From Candidatus Sulfotelmatobacter sp. (GTDB taxonomy: Bacteria > Acidobacteriota > Terriglobia > Terriglobales > Acidobacteriaceae), in contig JASHTD010000324.1 in NCBI GenBank assembly GCA_030040725.1, positions 1-17,980 on the forward strand: 17,980 nucleotides of DNA. Reading direction: 5' to 3'. A program made the position numbers and the translations under genes. The number at the start of each line of letters is the position of its first letter. Position 1 is the first letter of the stretch. Positions 8,596 to 14,442 of the stretch are shown here, in pieces. The notes beneath the pieces are model-generated. The model did no database searches and was not told where the DNA came from. It saw only the letters and a program-made list of their open reading frames with translations.

Positions 8596-8651
8596 ATCTG
8601 ACCTGATTTTCCGGGTTATACCGTAGCATGCCGCTCTTCGAGGCAGCCAAT

Positions 8652-9845
8652 ATGCCAAAGAACATCGTCATCTGCTGCGACGGGACGGGAAACGAATTCG
8701 ACCCGGAACACAATTCCAATGTGGTTAAGCTTTACAGCGCCTTGGTAGTCAACCGAGGCCAGGTGGCTTACTACCACCCCGGCGTGGGAACCATGGGTTC
8801 ACCCACCGCCCGCACCTGGTGGGAAAAGCAGTGGACGCGCGTGCTGGGTTTGGCCTTCGGCGCCGGCTTCTTTGAGGACATTGGCCGCGCTTATCAATAC
8901 TTGATGCAAACCTACGAAGAACATGATCAGGTATACCTGTTCGGATTCAGCCGCGGTGCTTACACAGCGCGCGCCCTGGCCAGCCTGCTGAAAATGTTTG
9001 GCCTGCTGTGTCCGGGCAATGAGGCCCAAATCCCCTATGTTCTGCGAATGTTTCAAAGACGGCACCACGAGAACCACCGCGCCTTGCTGGACGAAGCCAG
9101 GCAATTTCAGGAAATCTTTTCGCGCCCCTGTTTTATTCATTTTGCCGGTCTCTGGGACACGGTCAGCTCAGTGGGATGGATAACGGAACCGGTCCGCCTG
9201 CCCTACACCGCCCGCAACCCCATCATCGCCAATGTGCGCCATGCCCAGTCCATCGACGAGCGGAGAAGTTTCTTCCGGCAAAACTCATTCACATGCCTGA
9301 TTGAGGGTGACGACTTGGGCGACGGCACGCGCAGTCCCATCACTCAGGATTTCAAACAGGTATGGTTTGCGGGCGTTCACTCCGACGTAGGAGGAAGTTA
9401 CGCACCGGACAAAAGCGGGCTGTCGCAGATCGCCCTGGAATGGATGCTTGTCGAGGCGGAAAGCAGAGGACTTTTGCTCCACTCCGATAAGGCAAGATCT
9501 GCTCTCTCCTATTCCGATCCGCGGCATGCCCCCGATCCTCTGGCCAATCTGAACGTTTCTTTGCGAGGAGCGTGGTGGATCCTGGAGTACCTGCCTCACA
9601 AGGCCTACGATTTCAAGACAAAGACATACAAGTGGTCCGTGCCCATGGGAAGCCCTCGCACACTTCCTCCCAACCTTCAGATTCACGCGACGGTGCGCAT
9701 GCGCTGGGAAAACCGGCCGGATTACCGCCCCAGCAATCTGAAAGTGCTGCCGCCAAAGGAAAGGGACGAACTTTGGGTGAAGTATGCGGCGAAAGCTGTT
9801 CGACCAGGAATTGAGAGCGCAAGTCTGCCCGAAGGTTTGCGCTAG
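8652..9845 (+). CDS. DUF2235 (Tle1-like) alpha/beta hydrolase domain protein
   Basis: A 397-residue protein starting MPKNIVICCDGTGNEF, the characteristic DUF2235 opening. The nucleophile elbow is GFSRGAYTARAL with Ser100; GLWDTV supplies Asp169 and GVHSDVGGSY supplies His243, so the full Ser-Asp-His set is present. The family includes Tle1 type VI secretion phospholipases, but also many stand-alone cytosolic proteins. No signal peptide, secretion genes, VgrG/PAAR or immunity partner is nearby, so a toxin role is unsupported. GAGG at 8640-8643 lies eight bases before the ATG at 8652; an alternative ATG at 8628 would add eight residues (MPLFEAAN) without a comparable site. The stop overlaps the stop of the convergent inositol-phosphate synthase gene by four bases. 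Confidence 0.9.
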   Translation: MPKNIVICCDGTGNEFDPEHNSNVVKLYSALVVNRGQVAYYHPGVGTMGSPTARTWWEKQWTRVLGLAFGAGFFEDIGRAYQYLMQTYEEHDQVYLFGFSRGAYTARALASLLKMFGLLCPGNEAQIPYVLRMFQRRHHENHRALLDEARQFQEIFSRPCFIHFAGLWDTVSSVGWITEPVRLPYTARNPIIANVRHAQSIDERRSFFRQNSFTCLIEGDDLGDGTRSPITQDFKQVWFAGVHSDVGGSYAPDKSGLSQIALEWMLVEAESRGLLLHSDKARSALSYSDPRHAPDPLANLNVSLRGAWWILEYLPHKAYDFKTKTYKWSVPMGSPRTLPPNLQIHATVRMRWENRPDYRPSNLKVLPPKERDELWVKYAAKAVRPGIESASLPEGLR

Positions 9846-11365
9846 TCGTAATACTCCAACCCCAAATGCGTAATCAGTTCCTCGCCTTTCAAGTGCCGCA
9901 GCGTGTTCTTCAGTTTCATCAGTTGAATGAACAGGTCGTGCTCAGGATAAAGTCCGGGAACCGTCATCGGAGACTTGAAATAAAAGCTTAACCACTCCTG
10001 AATTCCCAAGCCACGCAACTCTGAGCAGCGCTGGGCCAGATCCATCAGCAGCACAAGATCGAGGACGATCGGAGCCGCGAGAATGGAATCGCGGCAGAGA
10101 AAATCGACTTTGATCTGCATCGGGTAGCCAAGCCAGCCGAAGATATCGATGTTGTCCCAGCCCTCTTTGTTGTCGCCACGCGGCGGGTAGTAGTTGATGC
10201 GAACCTTGTGACACATCTTTCCATAAAGTTCGGGATAGAGTTCGGGCTGCAAGATGTGCTCGAGCACGGAGAGCTTCGACTCCTCCTTGGTCTTGAACGA
10301 GCCTGGATCATCGAGGACTTCGCCATCGCGATTGCCCAGGATATTAGTGGAGAACCATCCGTTCAGGCCGAGCATGCGCGCCTTGAAACCGGGCGCAAGA
10401 ATGGTCTTCATCAAGGTCTGCCCGGTTTTGAAATCTTTGCCGCAGATGGGTGCTTCGTTCTTTCGCGAAAGTTCCAGCATCACTGGCAGGTCGACGGTAA
10501 GATTCGGTGCTCCGTTGGCAAAGGGCACACCCTCCATCAAAGAGGCATAGGCATAGATCATGGACGGAGCGATGGTTTCGTCGTTTGCGCGCAAAGCTTT
10601 TTCGAATGATTTAACTGACTGATGTGCCTCTCCAGCTGCGATGTAGGTTTCGGTAGAGCCGCACCACATCGTGATCAGGCGGCTGGCCCCGCTGTTTTTT
10701 CTGAATTTGCGGATATCGTCGCGCAACTGCTCGGCAAGCTCCATCTTGGTCTTGCCTTTTTTCACGTTGGGCCCATCGATCTTCTTCACAAACTTGTGAT
10801 CGAAGACTGCAGCCTGCGGAGTAATGGAAGACAGAAACGGCTTTAATTGATCGAGCTGACGTTGTTCGAGCACGCCGGCATTCGAAGCCGCCTCGTACAT
10901 GTTGTCTTCAAAAATGTCCCAACCCGTGAAGACCAGGTCGTCGAGTCCAGCCAGCGGCACAAATTCCTTGATCTTTGGAGAACGCCCGTCGGTGCGTTTG
11001 CCCAGCCGCACAGTGCCCATCTGGGTAAGGGAACCTATCGGCTTGGCCAGGCCCTTCCGAATCGCCTCCACACCGGCCACAAAAGTTGTAGCGACAGCGC
11101 CCATGCCTGGAATCATTACCCCAAGCTTGCCTTTTGCTGGATTAATGGTGACATTCTTTGACTCTGACGATGGCATATTTGTGCCACTAGATCGGCGGCC
11201 GCTCGCGAGCTTAAGCTCTCGCCCGGCGCGCTCTGCATGTGCCAAAGCGCTCTCTCGATGCTCATGCTGACGTGCTGCCTCCACGGTTGAGAACTGCTTG
11301 CGATGCCGACGCCCATCGGCATCAGACCAATCAGCCATAAATACTCCTGCGCGTTTCTGATACAT
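9842..11365 (-). CDS. ino1: Inositol-3-phosphate synthase with N-terminal integrase-like (AP2/Arm-type) domain
   Basis: NAD-dependent conversion of glucose 6-phosphate to myo-inositol 3-phosphate. From ATG at 11365 it has 507 residues. The synthase part (about 64-507) shows the Rossmann loop MIPGMGAVATT (about 84-94), FTGWDIFEDNMYEAA, NLTVDLPVML, KDFKTGQT, LGNRDGEVL followed by FKTKEESK, and CRDSILAAPIVLDL. These correspond to the nucleotide-binding and lysine-bearing motifs of the family. Residues 1-50 (MYQKRAGVFMADWSDADGRR, then HRKQFSTVEAARQHEHRE) resemble the AP2-like N-terminal domain of phage integrases; this is a pattern judgement. AAGGAG at 11375-11380 is nine bases before this ATG. 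A second good site (AGGAG, five-base gap) precedes Met at 11338, so the added domain is translated in whole or nearly so. Family members usually start near Met at 11176. A TTG at 11389 is also in frame. The product may feed inositol lipid or solute synthesis; no partner genes are nearby. Confidence 0.9.
   Translation of the reverse strand: MYQKRAGVFMADWSDADGRRHRKQFSTVEAARQHEHRESALAHAERAGRELKLASGRRSSGTNMPSSESKNVTINPAKGKLGVMIPGMGAVATTFVAGVEAIRKGLAKPIGSLTQMGTVRLGKRTDGRSPKIKEFVPLAGLDDLVFTGWDIFEDNMYEAASNAGVLEQRQLDQLKPFLSSITPQAAVFDHKFVKKIDGPNVKKGKTKMELAEQLRDDIRKFRKNSGASRLITMWCGSTETYIAAGEAHQSVKSFEKALRANDETIAPSMIYAYASLMEGVPFANGAPNLTVDLPVMLELSRKNEAPICGKDFKTGQTLMKTILAPGFKARMLGLNGWFSTNILGNRDGEVLDDPGSFKTKEESKLSVLEHILQPELYPELYGKMCHKVRINYYPPRGDNKEGWDNIDIFGWLGYPMQIKVDFLCRDSILAAPIVLDLVLLMDLAQRCSELRGLGIQEWLSFYFKSPMTVPGLYPEHDLFIQLMKLKNTLRHLKGEELITHLGLEYYD
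11195..11218. repeat. Cluster of three abutting perfect palindromes in the linker of the synthase fusion
   Basis: GCGGCCGC (11195-11202), GCTCGCGAGC (11201-11210) and GAGCTTAAGCTC (11207-11218) overlap to form a 24-base block of self-complementary DNA. It encodes the linker (LKLASGRR) between the integrase-like module and the synthase. Function unknown. Confidence 0.6.
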
Positions 11366-11381
11366 TCTTGGTGGCTCCTTA

Positions 11382-11400
11382 GGTGGCAATAGTTGTCACC
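11382..11400. promoter_or_regulatory. Inverted repeat in the 5' leader of the inositol-phosphate synthase gene (possible operator)
   Basis: GGTGGCAA and TTGTCACC form an 8-base inverted repeat around TAG, with a single mismatch that would be a G-U pair in RNA. It lies immediately upstream of the AAGGAG ribosome site, in the divergent region shared with the SnoaL-like gene. Binding by a dimeric repressor or an mRNA hairpin that affects translation would both fit. Confidence 0.35.
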
Positions 11401-11526
11401 AATACATAAAGACTAATACTCGCGTAAAGAAGCTTTTTTTGCAAACTCCGGCGCCCAAACGGTAAGAAAAGCGCCTTAATATGCGATGGGATGCATCGAA
11501 GAGTCCGTTTAGGGCTGGGAAACTAC

Positions 11527-11934
11527 ATGTCCAGTAGAACCGATGAGCAGAAAATTATTCAGCTTTTTGCCGATGGCGACCGCGCCCTCATCGGTGCCGA
11601 TGTTTCGGAACTGCAGCGCATTTATGCCGACGACTACATCCAGGCCGACGAATTTGGCCAAGCAACAACGAAGGCTGATCTTCTTCGGAAACTGACTTCC
11701 GGGGCACTGCGGTTTGTTTCGATGACGTCTAAGGGCCGGCAGTTTCGATTCGTGTCGGAAAATTTCGCCATCGTCCACGGTTCAGAAGAGGATGAGATCG
11801 AGCAGGGCGGCGCGCGATCCCATGTGAATTACCTGTATATGGATGTGGTCATTAAACGGGACGGAAGATGGCAGATTGTTGCTTCACAGTTGGTGAAGCG
11901 TCGTGGCGAGACCGGCGTCACTGCTGATCGGTGA
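11527..11934 (+). CDS. SnoaL-like / DUF4440 (NTF2-fold) protein
   Basis: A 135-residue cytosolic protein starting MSSRTDEQKIIQLFADGDRA. The pattern of an N-terminal helix, ALIGADVSELQRIYADDYIQ, FGQATTKADLLRKL, then beta strands ending in VNYLYMDVVIKRDGRWQIVA, is characteristic of NTF2-fold DUF4440 proteins, in which a Trp in DGRWQIVASQ closes the cone-shaped pocket. Substrate and activity are unknown; many members are small-molecule binding or stress-related. An ATG at 11491 would add twelve residues (MHRRVRLGLGNY) that do not resemble the family. Neither start has a strong ribosome site. The 3' end overlaps the convergent DedA gene by 17 bases. Confidence 0.82.
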   Translation: MSSRTDEQKIIQLFADGDRALIGADVSELQRIYADDYIQADEFGQATTKADLLRKLTSGALRFVSMTSKGRQFRFVSENFAIVHGSEEDEIEQGGARSHVNYLYMDVVIKRDGRWQIVASQLVKRRGETGVTADR

Positions 11935-12565
11935 TCGGCGACGCGTTCGCTGAAATGCGATTTTGCCAATGGCTCCAGACGAACCAGACCGCCCCAACGG
12001 CTATTACGGCAACAATAACAGCGTCGAAGTCGTGAAAATATTTGCCCAATTCACGCCAGTTCTGTCCGAGCTTCATGCCGAAATAGGCAAGCGCCAGGCA
12101 CCACGGCCAGGAACCCAGGAATGTGTAGATGTGGAAGCGTGCCCGCGGCATGCGGGCCACGCCGGCGGGCAAAGCAATAAAGGTTCGAATGACCGGCAGC
12201 AATCGACCGAAAAAGACTGCCAGATATCCCCATCGTGCGAAGAAGCGATCGGCCCAGGCAAGTTCGCGGCGGCCCATCAGAATCCAGCGCCCGTAGCGCT
12301 CAACCAGAGGACGCCCGCCGTAACAACCGATCTCATAGGCGACCAGCGAACCAAGGTTGCATCCGATCGCACCCGCCGTTGCTACCCATAGCAGATTGAA
12401 AGTACCCGCAAAAACGAGGTAACCGGCAAACGGCATGATCAACTCCGAAGGCAGGGGGATACATGCCGATTCAATTGCCATGAGCAGCATAATGCCAAGA
12501 TAGCCGCTGGTTGCAACCACGGAGCTGATGAAGACAAAAATTACTGCCACAAGTTTTTCAGTCAT
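11918..12565 (-). CDS. DedA family inner-membrane protein (SNARE-associated / VTT domain)
   Basis: A 215-residue polytopic membrane protein. Hydrophobic spans occur at about 5-30, 42-65, 112-130, 145-165 and 182-200. Family signatures are ESACIPLPSEL (32-42, with Glu32 and the Pro pair) and FGRLLPVIRTFIALPAG (119-135, Arg121, Pro124 and Arg127). DedA proteins act in undecaprenyl-phosphate or phospholipid flipping and membrane homeostasis; which applies here is not visible. The ATG at 12565 (MTEKLVAVIF) is preferred because an in-frame GTG at 12631 would add a basic, non-hydrophobic stretch. Neither has a clear ribosome site. It faces the SnoaL-like gene with overlapping ends. Confidence 0.9.
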   Translation of the reverse strand: MTEKLVAVIFVFISSVVATSGYLGIMLLMAIESACIPLPSELIMPFAGYLVFAGTFNLLWVATAGAIGCNLGSLVAYEIGCYGGRPLVERYGRWILMGRRELAWADRFFARWGYLAVFFGRLLPVIRTFIALPAGVARMPRARFHIYTFLGSWPWCLALAYFGMKLGQNWRELGKYFHDFDAVIVAVIAVGAVWFVWSHWQNRISANASPITDQQ

Positions 12566-12609
12566 TCGTAAAGACAGTTGCCGTTTGCCCGCTCGCAGTT
12601 GTCCGTTTC

Positions 12610-12631
12610 GTGCAGGCCGGGGTACCTGCAC
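12610..12631. repeat. Perfect 7-base inverted repeat upstream of the DedA gene
   Basis: GTGCAGG (12610-12616) and CCTGCAC (12625-12631) flank an 8-base spacer in the gap between the 74-residue gene and the DedA gene. No T tract follows on the minus strand, so it is more like an operator or leader hairpin than a terminator. A TATACT hexamer (minus strand, 12652-12657) upstream could be the -10 of a DedA promoter, though no good -35 is seen. Confidence 0.35.
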
Positions 12632-12684
12632 AAGGTCACTGGGCTACCTTAAGTATATCGGAAATCATTGAGAGGCCTTGCGGC

Positions 12685-12909
12685 TCAGAAAGAGCCATCC
12701 TGCGTGAAGGTATAGCCCGGCAGTGAAGCCCCTTCTGGGCCTTTCGCAATTTTGATGCGCACCGTGGGGGCATCCGGCGCCGCAATCCCCGCGGGACGAA
12801 GCATGGCAAACTGCGCAAATACTTCGTTGTAAACCTTGGTGACCAGATAATCCTGACCATCGCTATCGTTGCGCCACACCTGCCCGAGTTGGATGGAACT
12901 TACCGCCAC
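12685..12909 (-). CDS. Small hypothetical protein (74 residues)
   Basis: Begins at GTG with AGGA (12917-12920) seven bases upstream and a plausible promoter about 35 bases further out. The sequence, including QLGQVWRNDSDGQDYLVTKV and ending LPGYTFTQDGSF, is hydrophilic with alternating beta-type strands, no signal peptide, no membrane span and no cysteines. It looks like a small beta-barrel or SH3-like fold, but I do not recognise a family. An overlapping frame (12636-12860) has basic, low-information sequence and no ribosome site, so this frame is preferred. Confidence 0.7.
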   Translation of the reverse strand: MAVSSIQLGQVWRNDSDGQDYLVTKVYNEVFAQFAMLRPAGIAAPDAPTVRIKIAKGPEGASLPGYTFTQDGSF

Positions 12910-12940
12910 AATTGTTTCCTGAAATTGTAAGGATGCTTAC

Positions 12941-12969
12941 AGACTACCGGGGTGGACTAATTGCGTCAA
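12941..12969 (-). promoter_or_regulatory. Candidate sigma70-like promoter for the 74-residue gene
   Basis: On the minus strand TTGACG (12964-12969) and TAGTCT (12941-12946) are separated by 17 bases. The -35 matches consensus at five of six positions; the -10 is poor. The transcript would start about 25 bases before the GTG. Confidence 0.35.
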
Positions 12970-13154
12970 TGATTGCCCAGGTTACGGAGGGACCATCACA
13001 TTCCTACCTTGATTGAATTCGTTCCGATTGGCGAGTTCGGTTGCTGCTGATTTCCCACCGGGCGTAGCGAACAACATCGCCAAACTTATTCGCCACTTGT
13101 AAGGACCAAATGATCCGCCAGCTTTTGGCGCTCCATTCCCCTAGCTGCTAAGAT

Positions 13155-14057
13155 GTGTTTCCCATGCCCCGCGGCATCACTCCACGCCAGCCAGCTCGAA
13201 CCGGTCGCCAGGACCGTGTGGCACGCGGGACATTTGTACGGAACCGGGGCAAGACTTTGCGGCTCAAGACCACGGCCAACCTGCCTGACGCCGGCAAGAA
13301 CAGTCCCCAGACGCGCCCGGAAAAACGCTTGAAGAGAGAGGGCGCATCGGCAAAAGTTTCATCGAAGAAGGCCGCTTACAATCCGATCGAGCCAAGCCGC
13401 GTACACGAGATTCTCAGGCGCCTCGACGAGCTTTATCCCGATGCTACTTGCGCCCTTACGCATAACTCCGCATGGGAACTGCTGGTCGCGACGATTCTCT
13501 CCGCGCAATCGACCGACGTAAATGTCAATCGGGTGACGCCGGAGCTGTTCCGCAAATATCCTTCAGTTGAAGCCTTTGCCGCGCTCGAACCGGAGCAACT
13601 TGAGCCCGATATTCGCTCGACCGGCTTCTTCCGGAACAAATCAAAATCGGTGGTGGGTGCGGCGAAAAAAATTGTTGCGGACTTCGGCGGCCAGGTTCCG
13701 ATGAATATGAACGATCTGCTCACCTTGCCGGGAGTCGCGCGCAAAACCGCGAATGTTGTGCTCGGCACCTGGGGGAAAATTGCCGATGGAATTGTGGTCG
13801 ATACGCACGTTCATCGCATCTCGCGCCGGCTTGAGCTGACCACAAACAACGATCCGCAGAAGATCGAACAGGATCTCATGCAGATCATTCCCCGCAAGAA
13901 ATGGATCCTATTTTCCCATCAGATCATATGGCACGGGCGCAAACTATGCTTCGCGCGCAAACCCAAGTGCGTCGACTGCAAGCTGGAAAATATCTGCCAC
14001 GCCGCCGATAAAACCTGGAGCACGGTCGAGATGCATAAGGACGCGAAAGGCAAATAG
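13155..14057 (+). CDS. nth: Endonuclease III (DNA glycosylase/AP lyase) with basic N-terminal extension
   Basis: Base-excision repair enzyme removing oxidised pyrimidines and cutting at abasic sites. In the 300-residue reading the helix-hairpin-helix is LPGVARKTANVV with catalytic Lys197, followed by VDTHVHR with Asp216. The 4Fe-4S cluster cysteines are C265, C272, C275 and C281, in the exact C-x6-C-x2-C-x5-C spacing. The glycosylase fold begins near residue 80, so about 78 residues of Lys/Arg/Thr/Pro-rich sequence precede it, while the E. coli protein has essentially none. The start is uncertain: GTG 13155, ATG 13164, GTG 13218 (with AGGA upstream) or TTG 13329 would all keep the core; no Met occurs between residue 4 and the core. 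The 245-base gap upstream holds no gene that I can see. Confidence 0.93.
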   Translation: MFPMPRGITPRQPARTGRQDRVARGTFVRNRGKTLRLKTTANLPDAGKNSPQTRPEKRLKREGASAKVSSKKAAYNPIEPSRVHEILRRLDELYPDATCALTHNSAWELLVATILSAQSTDVNVNRVTPELFRKYPSVEAFAALEPEQLEPDIRSTGFFRNKSKSVVGAAKKIVADFGGQVPMNMNDLLTLPGVARKTANVVLGTWGKIADGIVVDTHVHRISRRLELTTNNDPQKIEQDLMQIIPRKKWILFSHQIIWHGRKLCFARKPKCVDCKLENICHAADKTWSTVEMHKDAKGK

Positions 14058-14080
14058 TCCGCCCCGGATAAACTGCCTGG

Positions 14081-14314
14081 TTAGACAGTTGCCGCCTGCC
14101 GACGCGCGTCACGATCGATAATGATCTTGTCGAAGGGGTTATCCCCATGTGGCCGCACGCCGACCTTCACGGCTCGCGTCTCGTACTTTGCCTGCGATAG
14201 CATCCGATTCAGTCGGAACACAAGTGGCTGTAGCTTCTCGAGGTCGTCGGCTCGCTTGCTGATGTCACGACAAAGGCGTAACACTTCCTTGTTGGTGCGG
14301 GAGTTCTTTTTCAT
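14081..14314 (-). CDS. Small hypothetical protein (77 residues) with consensus ribosome site
   Basis: Starts at ATG 14314 behind AGGAGGTGA (14318-14326), a nearly perfect anti-16S match, which argues strongly that it is expressed. The protein is basic and helical at its N-terminus (MKKNSRTNKEVLRLCRDISK and the following ADDLEKLQPLVFRLNRML), then VGVRPHGDNPFDKIIIDRDA. It has no membrane span or signal. I do not recognise a family; a nucleic-acid or ribosome-associated role is only a guess from charge. It lies 128 bases downstream of glgA on the same strand and may share its transcript; it converges on nth. Confidence 0.72.
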   Translation of the reverse strand: MKKNSRTNKEVLRLCRDISKRADDLEKLQPLVFRLNRMLSQAKYETRAVKVGVRPHGDNPFDKIIIDRDARRQAATV

Positions 14315-14442
14315 AGCTCACCTCCTCGGAAGGATCGGTTCAAGATCGTGCTGGGAACCGGACACGCTCAGGATATCCAAGCGGGAGCTTCTCCAGAAAC
14401 TCAAAAAGAAGATTTAAACCACGCAGAAAATCGATAGGAGGC

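Noticed and set aside
8652..9845. Type VI secretion effector island
   Set aside because: Only the DUF2235 fold is present; no VgrG, PAAR, adaptor or immunity gene on either side.
9842..11365. Integrated phage or mobile element, because of the integrase-like segment
   Set aside because: Only about 50 residues resemble an integrase N-terminus; no catalytic integrase domain, att repeats or tRNA target is visible.
13116..13130. Hairpin CGCCA-GCTTT-TGGCG upstream of nth
   Set aside because: The five-base stem with no T tract and no nearby gene end on either strand is too weak to call a terminator.
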